Shown: positions 1-8,369 of the stretch, one piece after another
How positions within the stretch are numbered: the first letter of the stretch is position 1
How the letters are laid out: every line of letters starts with the position of its first letter
From: Brevundimonas sp. NIBR10
GTDB taxonomy: Bacteria; Pseudomonadota; Alphaproteobacteria; Caulobacterales; Caulobacteraceae
Direction: 5' to 3'
Assembly: GCF_027912515.1 (NCBI RefSeq)
Contig: NZ_CP115464.1
Span: forward strand, 3,759,501-3,823,500
Length of the DNA stretch: 64,000 nt
The notes under the pieces: generated by a model
What the model was told of the DNA's origin: nothing
Database searches by the model: none
Seen by the model: the letters and a program-made list of their open reading frames with translations, nothing else
Translations under genes and position numbers: made by a program

Positions 1-208
1 AATCCGCGATCAGCTCGCCCAGGGTCTCGTCGATCGTCGATGCAGGTTCGGTCACAGCCGCCAGATAGGCCGAGCCGCCGTTAACGACAACTGCGGCGAA
101 GGCCCCCAGACCACTGCGGCTTCTCCCCGTCGCCGGTTCGCCTGATGCGGGAGCCGCCTCGCGCCGACTCGTGTGGAGGGCTAGGCTCGGCGGCTGCGCC
201 TCCCGCAC
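1..208 (-). CDS. Possible 5' part of an unidentified gene (runs off left edge)
   Basis: An open frame on the minus strand enters from the left edge and can be read back to a GTG at 208. The best protein-like part is near the edge, with the stretch GAFAAVVVNGGSAYLAAV followed by TEPASTIDETLGELIAD. The N-terminal 30 codons look less protein-like, so the true start may lie nearer 100. It would be divergent from the kinase gene that starts at 227. I do not recognise the family, and the fragment is too short to rule out chance in such GC-rich DNA. Confidence 0.3.
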   Translation of the reverse strand, partial: MREAQPPSLALHTSRREAAPASGEPATGRSRSGLGAFAAVVVNGGSAYLAAVTEPASTIDETLGELIAD

Positions 209-226
209 CTTCCGCCTGGATATCCA

Positions 227-1903
227 TTGACGCCCGCCGCCCCACCTTCAGCCCCCAGGGAGACCGACCGCGTGCGTCCGGTCGTGGCGTGGCACATGGG
301 CTGGGCCATTGCCATGGCGGTGCTGGCCACGGCGGTCGTGATGCTGCGCCCCGCCCTGGACGCCGGGGTCGTGATCGCGGCCCTGATCGCCGTCCTGCCG
401 GGCGTCGGGGGCCTGTGGCTGATGGCGCGCGACGGCTGGGCCGAGCGGGCGCTGGTGCTGGGCGGATGGAGCCTGGCGGCCGTGGCGGTCGCGGCCCTGT
501 CAGGCGGGATGACAGGGTCCCTGGCCGGGCTGGCGATCATGCCGTTCGCCGCCGGGATCATGCTGGGCGAGTTGCGGCTGGCCCAGGCCGGGGCGGTGGG
601 AACGGCGCTGGCGGTTCTGGTCGGACTGGTCTCGGTCTGGCTGGGTGGGCCGGCCCAGGCGGACTGGGTTCTGGCGGCGGCGGTGGCCCTGCTGTCGGCC
701 CTGGCCCTCGCGACGGCGATCACCCTGACCTGGGGGCCGCGTGAACGGGCGCTCGGCGTCGTCGGCGACAGTTTGAACCGCGTCGAGACCCTGCTGGCGG
801 GCCAGCCAGGGCTGATGCTGGTCCTGAGCCCCTCGGGCGGGGTGCTGGCCGCCTATGGCACCGCGCCGCCTGCGATCGATGTGGAGGCCCTGTTCGACCA
901 GGGGCTGATTGCCGCCGTCCATGCGCCGGATCGTGGCGAACTGCTCGCCGCCCTCGCCCGCGCCGAAGCCGGGCAGGAGGCGCAGGTGTCGTTCGCCCCG
1001 CGTCAGGCGCTGGACAGGCGCGTGACCCTGGTGCTGCGCCGCTTGGACGGGGATGGCGAGACGGTGCGCCTGGTCGGTCAGGCCTTCGACGGCACGCCCC
1101 AGTTCGCGCGCGAATCCGGCCTGGAGACCGCCCGCGCCGAGGCCGAGGCCCAGAACGCCGGCAAGAGCCGCTTCCTGGCCAATATGAGCCACGAGCTGCG
1201 TACCCCGCTGAACGCCGTGATCGGCTTTTCCGACATCATGCGCCAGCGCATCTTCGGCCCCCTGCCCGACCGTTACGCGGGCTATGCCGACAGCATCCAC
1301 GAGGCGGGCGGGCATCTGCTGGACCTGATCAATGACGTGCTGGACGTGTCCAAGATCGAGGCCGAGCGCTATGAGCTGGCGATCGAGCGGTTCGATGCGC
1401 GCGAGACTGTCTCGGCCGCCATCGCCCTGATCCGGGTGGCGGCGACCGACAAGGGCGTGGACCTGCGCAGCGTCCTGCCGACCGAGGCCCTGACGGTCGA
1501 TGCCGACAAGCGGGCGCTGAAGCAGATCGCGCTGAACCTGCTGTCCAACGCCATCAAGTTCACCCCGGCCGAGGGGTCGGTGACGGTGACGCTGGAGGCG
1601 ATCGGCCCCTATCTGGAGCTGGTGGTGTCCGACACCGGCGTCGGCATCGCGCCCGAGGACCTGCGCCGCCTGGGCCGCCCGTTCGAGCAGGCAGGCGCGG
1701 CTGAGCAGAAGGCGCAAGGGACGGGTCTGGGCCTGTCGCTGGTGCGGTCGCTGGCCGAGTTGCATGGCGGCCGGATGAATATCGACTCGACCCTGGGCGA
1801 GGGCGCGGCGGTCACGGTGCGGTTGCCGGTCGTGACCCTGGCCAAGCCGGCGGTGCCGGAAGGCGGGGCCGAGATCATCGAACTGAGGCCGGCGGGGAAC
1901 TAA
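227..1903 (+). CDS. divJ: Membrane sensor histidine kinase, DivJ-like
   Basis: A 558-residue kinase if read from TTG at 227; GTG at 272 and ATG at 296 are other possible starts. Residues about 20-170 form five or six membrane segments, followed by a PAS-like linker. The HisKA domain has MSHELRTPLNAVIGFSDIM with phospho-accepting His322. The ATP-binding domain shows the N box (LNLLSNAIKFT), the G1 box (DTGVGIAPED) and the G2 box (GTGLGLSLV). In Caulobacter, DivJ is a six-span polar kinase that phosphorylates DivK and PleD to control the cell cycle, and its gene lies not far from recA, as here. The multi-span N-terminus and the HisKA sequence fit DivJ better than PleC. No partner response regulator is adjacent, as expected for an orphan kinase. 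Kinase function is certain; the DivJ assignment is inferred from architecture and remembered gene order. Confidence 0.7.
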   Translation: MTPAAPPSAPRETDRVRPVVAWHMGWAIAMAVLATAVVMLRPALDAGVVIAALIAVLPGVGGLWLMARDGWAERALVLGGWSLAAVAVAALSGGMTGSLAGLAIMPFAAGIMLGELRLAQAGAVGTALAVLVGLVSVWLGGPAQADWVLAAAVALLSALALATAITLTWGPRERALGVVGDSLNRVETLLAGQPGLMLVLSPSGGVLAAYGTAPPAIDVEALFDQGLIAAVHAPDRGELLAALARAEAGQEAQVSFAPRQALDRRVTLVLRRLDGDGETVRLVGQAFDGTPQFARESGLETARAEAEAQNAGKSRFLANMSHELRTPLNAVIGFSDIMRQRIFGPLPDRYAGYADSIHEAGGHLLDLINDVLDVSKIEAERYELAIERFDARETVSAAIALIRVAATDKGVDLRSVLPTEALTVDADKRALKQIALNLLSNAIKFTPAEGSVTVTLEAIGPYLELVVSDTGVGIAPEDLRRLGRPFEQAGAAEQKAQGTGLGLSLVRSLAELHGGRMNIDSTLGEGAAVTVRLPVVTLAKPAVPEGGAEIIELRPAGN

Positions 1904-2013
1904 GCTTCAGCCTCGACCATCTTTGTCTTGAGCGCACCATGGAATGTCAACGAGAAGTGGAAAGCCGTCGCAGACCCCTCTAATCCCGACCCAACTCGGA
2001 TCTGAGGGCCGAT

Positions 2014-2433
2014 ATGTCATTACAAAATCCGAACCTGGGCTTGTTCACGCCCCTTCGTCTCTGGCTCTTTGCAGCCGGGATGGTGGTCTTTTTCGGCCTG
2101 CTGTGGCTCAAGCAGGGTTACGTGGCCTCGACCCCGGCCATCGCGACAGCGCGGGCCCTGGAAAGCGAGGTCGGCGCCGATGCGGGCGAGATCCAGATCG
2201 CGGGACGTTACATGGTCGAGGGCACGGAGGGGTTCCGCAACTCGCTCGAGCTGGTCTGTGGGTCCGTGGGTCCGGAGCGGACCGGCTTCGCCACCCTGGT
2301 CCGGCGCCATGGACGCGGCCTTACGAACGCGACCTACACCGTCGAGACGCTGGTCCTGGAACCCGCACCCAACCGGGTGCCGCTCGCGCAAGAAGCGGAG
2401 TTGCTGGGGACATGCGCCAGACTGAAAGGATAG
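2014..2433 (+). CDS. Small single-span membrane protein, unknown function
   Basis: This 139-residue protein has one clear membrane segment near residues 14-33 (LWLFAAGMVVFFGLLWL), so it is probably anchored with its C-terminal 100 residues in the periplasm. That part has two cysteines (in VCGSVG and GTCARL) that could pair. No family was recognised. The ATG at 2014 is preceded by a GAGGG-like ribosome site. The gene ends 4 bases before the convergent gene at 2438-3343. An overlapping frame from 1944 was rejected because it lacks protein-like composition. Confidence 0.6.
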   Translation: MSLQNPNLGLFTPLRLWLFAAGMVVFFGLLWLKQGYVASTPAIATARALESEVGADAGEIQIAGRYMVEGTEGFRNSLELVCGSVGPERTGFATLVRRHGRGLTNATYTVETLVLEPAPNRVPLAQEAELLGTCARLKG

Positions 2434-2437
2434 GGGC

Positions 2438-3343
2438 CTAAAGCGACCCCATGTCCACGAACGCCCTTCCCGCGGCGAAGTCGCCGGCCTCGAAGGTGGC
2501 GCGGGCGATACTGTCGTCGCGGAACAGGAACTCCACGGCGAAGACCTCGCGCGGGTCCAGCGCCGCGATCAGGTCGGCGGCGGCGTCCGGGAACCGCCAG
2601 GCCTGGCCGTCCTTGCGGGTCGGCTCCAGCAGGCCGGGCGCGGCCTCGCTGCTGCCGGCCGAGAAGACCGCCAGCCGCAGGCTTTCGGGCGGCAGGTCAC
2701 CCGCGCGGCCGGGCAGCCAGGGCCGCGCCGACCGGTCGGCGTCGCGCAGCACGATCCGCGCCGCATAGGGGCGGCTGCGCCCCACGAAGCTGACCACGGC
2801 GGCCAGGGTCTCGCCCTGGCCCGCATCGCCGACCAGGCCGAAGGTCACGGGCGCCTGGCCGGTCGTCACCGACTGCTTCAGCCGCCAGCCCGCCTGGACC
2901 AGGCCATAGCGGTCGGCCATCCAGTCGGCCTTCGCCCCCGGAAAGGTCATGCGCGGCGTCTGGGCCCAGCCGGCGAAGGCCGTGGCCACCCGGCCCCGCA
3001 CCCGGACCAGGTCGGGGTTGTCGCAGGCCGTGGCATTGGCCTTGGCCGAGGCCCGTCCGGCGGTGGCGGCCAGATCGTCGGCGCTCGCCCCGTGGCGCAC
3101 CGCCGCGCCCCGCGCCTGAAGCGTCGCCGAGGTGAGGGCCCTGGCCACCATGGGCTGGAACAGCCGGCATTTCTGGTCCGCCGCCAGCATGAAGGCGCGG
3201 TCGTAATAGGGGCCGGTGGGTGCGGCCGTCAGCGCCGTCGCCTGGGCCAGGGCGGCCAGCGGCTGGCCCACCAGCAGAGCGGCGATCATGCCGACGCGGA
3301 CGACGCGGGTGCTGGCAAGACGTTGATTAGGGCCTATCCTCAT
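2438..3343 (-). CDS. Exported protein of unknown function
   Basis: A 301-residue protein with an N-terminal signal peptide (basic start, then MIAALLVGQPLAALAQA, probable cleavage after the AQA near residue 35). The mature part has a cysteine pair (QKCRLF and TACDNPD) spaced about 50 residues apart and a mixed alpha/beta composition. I do not recognise a family. The ATG at 3343 shares the CATG tetranucleotide with the ATG of the divergent gene at 3342, so one of the two starts is probably further in; here a start at residue 19 (MIAALL) would still give a signal peptide. Confidence 0.6.
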   Translation of the reverse strand: MRIGPNQRLASTRVVRVGMIAALLVGQPLAALAQATALTAAPTGPYYDRAFMLAADQKCRLFQPMVARALTSATLQARGAAVRHGASADDLAATAGRASAKANATACDNPDLVRVRGRVATAFAGWAQTPRMTFPGAKADWMADRYGLVQAGWRLKQSVTTGQAPVTFGLVGDAGQGETLAAVVSFVGRSRPYAARIVLRDADRSARPWLPGRAGDLPPESLRLAVFSAGSSEAAPGLLEPTRKDGQAWRFPDAAADLIAALDPREVFAVEFLFRDDSIARATFEAGDFAAGRAFVDMGSL

Positions 3344-3725
3344 GCGGCGACCCTACCCGCTCCGGGTTCCGGTCCCGTTTCCGAGCAGGGTTAGCGAATT
3401 GCTTCTGAACTCCGACCTGTGGGTCTCGGCCCTCATCCGCCGCGCAGAGATCGCGGGTGCCAACGCCACCGTCGTGCGCCGCGGCGACACCCGCGCCGGC
3501 ACCGTCATCGTCAAGGCCTGGGACACCTCCACCCGCCGGGCCCGGTTGTATTCCGAGGCGTTTGGCGCAGACGGCGAACGGCTGTGGATCCAGCCGGTCG
3601 AGAGCGAGTTCGAGAGCGAGCTGGACGCCTATGTTCAGCGCCAGGTCGGGTACGACCCGGACCTGTGGGTCGTCGAGGTCGAGGACCGGCAGGGGCGGCA
3701 TTTCATCACCGAGGATGTGGGGTGA
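3342..3725 (+). CDS. DUF1491 family protein
   Basis: A 127-residue protein matching the DUF1491 pattern: LNSDLWVSALIRRAE near the start, VVRRGDTRAGTVIVK in the middle and YDPDLWVVEVEDRQGRHF at the end. The family is widespread in alphaproteobacteria and has no assigned role. The N-terminal 18 residues before the conserved LLLNSDLWVSA are probably not translated: the ATG at 3342 overlaps the start of the divergent gene, while a TTG near residue 20 lies at the start of the conserved region. The protein is soluble, with no signal or membrane segment. Confidence 0.75.
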   Translation: MRRPYPLRVPVPFPSRVSELLLNSDLWVSALIRRAEIAGANATVVRRGDTRAGTVIVKAWDTSTRRARLYSEAFGADGERLWIQPVESEFESELDAYVQRQVGYDPDLWVVEVEDRQGRHFITEDVG

Positions 3726-3797
3726 ATCTTTCCCACGAATCCAATCCAGGGTAGCGTGGATGCGGTTCGGCCAATCATTGCGTAGCGAGATGTAGAA

Positions 3798-6700
3798 ATG
3801 CCCAGGATCATCACGGCGGACACCACGATAGGGACCAGTGAGATCGTCAGCATTTCTCAGGAATTGAGCGGCTACGAGCTCCGCTCGACACCACAGTTGC
3901 CTGGTCCAAATCTGGTTGTCGCAGGCCGGATAAGCATGACCTCGAGTCAGCCGTACATCATGGCGCTGTTCGAGTTCACGCGCGGGACCGCGTTCACAGA
4001 CAGTGTGATCACCATTACTGAATCCGGCGTCGTCGAACTCATCAAGACCGGAGACAACCCGACCTATGGGCTTTTTGGAGAGGGTGCGAACAGCGACCTC
4101 GTAAACCGCGGAAGCTTCACCGTAAGGGCGACGGCAGTTGCGTTGGGTGTATTCACTGCGGATCTGGCCTTCAGTTTTGAGAATAGCGGGACGTTTCGGG
4201 TTACTTCGGAATCGCTGATTAGCTGGGGTGCCAAGTCCCAGAACGGCGGCATATTCAGGAATTCCGGACTCGTAGAAGTGAGTGGTGGACAGACTGCGGT
4301 GGGCTTTGACCTCGGACGGACGTCGACGCTCGAAAACACCGGCACAATACGGGTAACAAACCCGACCGGCACAGCCGTAGGAATTCGTGTCGCGCATCTG
4401 GCTTCAGAGTCCAGCACGATCACCAATACCGGCCTGATCGAAGCGAATTACGCGATTTTCGACGCCAGCGAGACCTACAGTCCACCCCAAGATGCCATTC
4501 AGGTCGTCACTAATTTCGGCCAGATTCGCGGTCAAATCTATCTCGCCCGGGGAGCGGATCAGATCGTCAACGTCGGGTCGATCGTGGGTTCGATCACACT
4601 TGGCGCAGGAGACGACCTCTATCAAGGCGAACGGGGTACGCAATCAGGAGGGGTGTATGGAGGGTTCGGCGATGACCGCCTGCTTGCAGGAACTGGATCG
4701 GACATCCTCTATGGCGAAAGCGGCGAAGACATTCTTTCGGGGGCGTCCGGCGATGACTTTCTCGGTGGCGGCAGAGGATCAGATGTCCTCGACGGCGGGG
4801 CCGGAACCGATACAGCAGTTTACTCGGATCTGACCATTGCGGTCGATCTCGATCTTGTCGGTGGTAGATCTGTTTCAGCAGGACAAGATACGCTCATCAG
4901 TATCGAGAACGTCTATGGCAGCCGCTGGAACGATACCCTGCGGGGTGACACTGCTGCGAACCTGTTGTTCGGGGCCGACGGTGCTGACGTTCTGATCGGC
5001 CGAGACGGTGATGATGTCCTCGTCGGCGGAACAGGTGCTGACGTTCTGACCGGCGGGATCGGACGTGATACATTCGTTTTCGGGGCGGGCGATGGCACCG
5101 ATGTGATTACGGATTTCAGGCTTGGCGGCGAACGCGACACGCTGTCGATATTTGGTTACGCCGGGTATCGCGAACTGCGTCAGACATCGGACGGTGCACT
5201 GATTGTCCTGTCCGACACCGACACTATTCTTCTGCAAGGAATCAGCGCGGCTAACGTTTCCGCAGCGGACCTGAACTTTTCGCTCGCAACGCGCCCTAGC
5301 TATGCCGTTTTTGGACCTGTTCCGGCGATGCTGGGTACCGAACCCTGGCAAGTTACCGCGAGCGAGCAGGTCTATGCGGGCGAAAGCCTTGCATTCAACA
5401 ACGCGACAGGTGGCATCGTCGTCAGCCGATGGACAACCGGGGCATCAGGCTACCTGACCAACAACGGACAAATTGTTTCAACCTCGACAAGTTCAGGCAC
5501 CATCGGCGTTTCAACCGATGGAGCCATATCGGGTGCAGGATTCACCAATGGTACCGGGGGAAGGCTGGATGCCTACCTGACAAACAGCACCTCTGGTCGC
5601 GCCGTCGGTGGCTATTTCAACAGCCAGAATAGTGTGTTCGACAATCGTGGCTCGATCTTTGTTCGCTCCTCTCATGAAGCGTACGGCGCTGAAGGGGCTA
5701 GGCCGGGCCTGACGGTCAGCAACAGCGGGCTCCTCGACGTTGTTGCCCAGTCATCGGCCTATGGTGTGCGCCTCGGCCAGTACGGGAGTTTCACAAACAC
5801 CGGCACAATCCGGGTCGAGGGTTCGGGCCTCGCCGTCGGGATGTATGGTATCGGAACCACATCAGCGACCAACTCTGGATCCATCGTCGTCGTCAATCGG
5901 ACCGGCATCAGCGTCGGCATGGAAATCCTGTCTGACAACCTGATCTTCTCGAACAGCGGCCTGATCCAGGCCGATATGGCCGTCCAGGTCGGTACCTATT
6001 TCTTCGGCCAAGGCATTTCGTTCAACAACAGCGGTGACCTCAGAGGCGGCGTGGCGCTGAGCTCGGGCGCCGACGTATTTGTCAACACCGGCCTCATCTC
6101 CGGACTGGTGGCACTGGGACAGGGTGCCGACCGCTTCGAGGGAGCGGGCACCATAGGGGATTTGAGAATCAATGGAGGTGCCGGAAACGACCAGATCGTC
6201 GCCGGGGCCGGAAATGATGTCCTCGAGGGCGGAGCAGGCAACGACACACTCAGCGGCGGCGGCGGCACGAATACTGCGATTTTCAGCGGTACGTCGACCA
6301 GCTATTCGATCACGACAAGCGGTGCGACCACGACTGTAACCGGCGGGACGGATGGAACCGACACGCTGACGGACATTGAGCTTCTGGTTTTCACCGACAG
6401 AACCGTGCAGTTCATTCTGGATCCAACCAACGTCATCAATGGTACTCCGTCTGCTGAAACCCTTGCCGGAGGGTCGAACCGCGACCTGATCACCGGTGGC
6501 GGGGGAGCAGACACCCTGAGCGGTGGAGCCGGGACAGACGTGTTCCGGTACCTGTTGACTTCGGATTCGACGGCGGCCGCCTCCGACATCATCACCGATT
6601 TCGTCACTGGCGCCGACCGGATCGATCTGACGGCCTTGAATCCGACGTCCGTATCGATCGCACGGCTGGCGGGCGGGGGAACGGTGGTCTTTGCCCAGAC

Positions 6701-7739
6701 ACCAGGGGGGGCGTTTCAGACGTTTGCGGCGGGGACGTCGTTGAACGGCGGGGATATCATTTTCAACGGCGGGTTCGGGGTGTTCGTGATCGGCTCGGAG
6801 GGGTCCGACCTGATCCAGGGAACGTCTGTTGCGGAACCCCTCGTCGGCAACGGCGGGGACGATGTGATTACTGGCGGTGCCGGGGCGGATGCGATCGCGG
6901 GCGGGGCCGGGCGGGATGTGTTCCGGTATGTGTCGCGCGGGGATTCGAACCAGCAGACCGGGTTTGACAATCTGTACGACTTCACCTCGGGCGAGGACCG
7001 GATCGATCTGACGGGAATCGGGGCGCGGTCCATCAGCATCCTGAGGACCGATAACGGGTCAAGCTTCATCTATGCGGAGACGGCGCAGGGCGTGTTCTTG
7101 ACCACCGCCGCGAACCGGACGGTGCAGGCGACGGACATCACCTTTGGCGGCAATGTGAATGGTGTCGGGAATTTCGGCATCTATATGGTTGGATCGGGTC
7201 AGGCAGATACGCTGGTAGGGACCATTCTAAACGATCCGATCTCGGGTGGGGCCGGCGACGACACGATTACCGGCGGCGGCGGGGCCGATGCTCTTTTCGG
7301 CGATGCCGGCGCGGACACCTTCGTCTATCTGAGTGCATCCGACTCGTTTCAGGGCTTGTCCGACGGCATCTTCGGGTTCGTGTCCGGGACGGACAGGCTG
7401 GACCTGAGGGCGGTGCGGACGGGGGCGGCGGATACGTTCGGCATCGCATACCTGAGCGGCGGGTCATATCTGTTCGTGGACCTGGGCGGCAACGGAACCA
7501 GCGATCTGGTCATCGGGCTGGCCGGGACGACGCTGGTGGCGTCCGACATCCTGTGGAACACGGGCGCGATCGGCGAAGAGCCGGGGGTCAAGGCGGCCGG
7601 GCCAGAGGTGCTGCCGGCCGGGGATGGTGGCGATCTGTTCGACGGAGAGATGTCGTTCGAACTGTCGCCGATGACCGGGCGGTGGATGCTGGACCTCGAA
7701 GGCGCGCGCGGGTTCCACGGCCAGGACTGGTATCTGTAG
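3798..7739 (+). CDS. Large RTX/hemolysin-type calcium-binding repeat protein
   Basis: This 1313-residue acidic protein has no signal peptide, as expected for type I secretion. Two related N-terminal regions (about 40-290 and 510-790) are rich in short beta-helix-like NTGTI/NSGLI repeats. Glycine-aspartate nonapeptide blocks (GGxGxDxLx) lie near residues 288-340, 378-440, 791-823, 880-915, 1004-1040 and 1136-1170. The last three start serralysin-type C-terminal modules of about 130 residues, each with a DVFRY/DTFVY-like strand and a TDFxxGxDRIDLT signature. The C-terminus ends in hydrophobic DWYL. Calcium-dependent folding outside the cell is known for this family; an adhesin or S-layer-like role is inferred. 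No type I secretion genes lie in the window. GC is visibly lower than in neighbouring genes, most clearly in the first two thirds, suggesting different origin or selection. Confidence 0.9.
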   Translation: MPRIITADTTIGTSEIVSISQELSGYELRSTPQLPGPNLVVAGRISMTSSQPYIMALFEFTRGTAFTDSVITITESGVVELIKTGDNPTYGLFGEGANSDLVNRGSFTVRATAVALGVFTADLAFSFENSGTFRVTSESLISWGAKSQNGGIFRNSGLVEVSGGQTAVGFDLGRTSTLENTGTIRVTNPTGTAVGIRVAHLASESSTITNTGLIEANYAIFDASETYSPPQDAIQVVTNFGQIRGQIYLARGADQIVNVGSIVGSITLGAGDDLYQGERGTQSGGVYGGFGDDRLLAGTGSDILYGESGEDILSGASGDDFLGGGRGSDVLDGGAGTDTAVYSDLTIAVDLDLVGGRSVSAGQDTLISIENVYGSRWNDTLRGDTAANLLFGADGADVLIGRDGDDVLVGGTGADVLTGGIGRDTFVFGAGDGTDVITDFRLGGERDTLSIFGYAGYRELRQTSDGALIVLSDTDTILLQGISAANVSAADLNFSLATRPSYAVFGPVPAMLGTEPWQVTASEQVYAGESLAFNNATGGIVVSRWTTGASGYLTNNGQIVSTSTSSGTIGVSTDGAISGAGFTNGTGGRLDAYLTNSTSGRAVGGYFNSQNSVFDNRGSIFVRSSHEAYGAEGARPGLTVSNSGLLDVVAQSSAYGVRLGQYGSFTNTGTIRVEGSGLAVGMYGIGTTSATNSGSIVVVNRTGISVGMEILSDNLIFSNSGLIQADMAVQVGTYFFGQGISFNNSGDLRGGVALSSGADVFVNTGLISGLVALGQGADRFEGAGTIGDLRINGGAGNDQIVAGAGNDVLEGGAGNDTLSGGGGTNTAIFSGTSTSYSITTSGATTTVTGGTDGTDTLTDIELLVFTDRTVQFILDPTNVINGTPSAETLAGGSNRDLITGGGGADTLSGGAGTDVFRYLLTSDSTAAASDIITDFVTGADRIDLTALNPTSVSIARLAGGGTVVFAQTPGGAFQTFAAGTSLNGGDIIFNGGFGVFVIGSEGSDLIQGTSVAEPLVGNGGDDVITGGAGADAIAGGAGRDVFRYVSRGDSNQQTGFDNLYDFTSGEDRIDLTGIGARSISILRTDNGSSFIYAETAQGVFLTTAANRTVQATDITFGGNVNGVGNFGIYMVGSGQADTLVGTILNDPISGGAGDDTITGGGGADALFGDAGADTFVYLSASDSFQGLSDGIFGFVSGTDRLDLRAVRTGAADTFGIAYLSGGSYLFVDLGGNGTSDLVIGLAGTTLVASDILWNTGAIGEEPGVKAAGPEVLPAGDGGDLFDGEMSFELSPMTGRWMLDLEGARGFHGQDWYL

Positions 7740-7898
7740 CAACACGCCGACGACGATCCGCACGCGAGGTTCCCGCCGCCCGGCGTCCCGGGCCCGGTGG
7801 TAAATCCTTAACTGCGTTCGTGAACGGGACTGCAAGCGAGGGGGCGTAAGGGTTGGGCGTCGGCGAGAAACGTCGGCGGTCTGGCGAGTAATGCCCTC

Positions 7899-8279
7899 AT
7901 GCTGTTCCTGCTCAACGACGTCGTGTTCGATCTGGACGAGGCCACCCCGGTCACGCCTGCGGACGCGCGCCGGTTCGAGCGGCTGGGGTTCGACTATGTG
8001 CTGGAACTGGGGTGCGAGCTGTTCGCCGAGGACCCGATGATGCACCGGACCGATCCGGGGCGGGCGCGGCGTCTGGCCTGGCTGATCGCCGACCGGTCGC
8101 CCGAGGTCAATGCGGCCCTGTTCGCGGCGCCCGAGGCGAACTGCAATCCCGATCTGGTCGAGCCGCGCTTCTGTGCCCTGCCCGACACCGTGATCCGCCA
8201 GCTGGGCCGGCATGACCGAAAGGGCAGGCTGGACGCCGTCGCCGCCGACCGGGCGGTGTGGAACCGCATGGCCGCCTGA
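7899..8279 (+). CDS. Conserved small protein of unknown function
   Basis: A 126-residue soluble protein beginning MLFLLNDVVFDLD, with two cysteines (LGCELF and EANCNPD) and a basic C-terminal half. It has no signal peptide or membrane segment: the early hydrophobic residues are too few. Codon use is typical of the genome, and the frame is protein-like throughout. No family was recognised. The 159 bases between the RTX gene and this start hold nothing I can name. Confidence 0.6.
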   Translation: MLFLLNDVVFDLDEATPVTPADARRFERLGFDYVLELGCELFAEDPMMHRTDPGRARRLAWLIADRSPEVNAALFAAPEANCNPDLVEPRFCALPDTVIRQLGRHDRKGRLDAVAADRAVWNRMAA

Positions 8280-8369
8280 TCCGGCGTTCACCCCACGGTC
8301 GCGCTTGACGCCGACGGGGCCCTGGCCAAAGTAGCCTCTCTTAGGGTTGTGGGGCCAGGGATCGCCGAG

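Noticed and set aside
1944..2441. A 165-codon frame overlapping the small membrane protein gene
   Set aside because: Rich in Arg and Gly with no structure; the frame starting at 2014 encodes a normal membrane segment and domain.
4650..7330. Repetitive DNA that might suggest a CRISPR or satellite array
   Set aside because: The repeats vary and follow the 9-residue coding rhythm of calcium-binding motifs in one long gene, so they are protein repeats.
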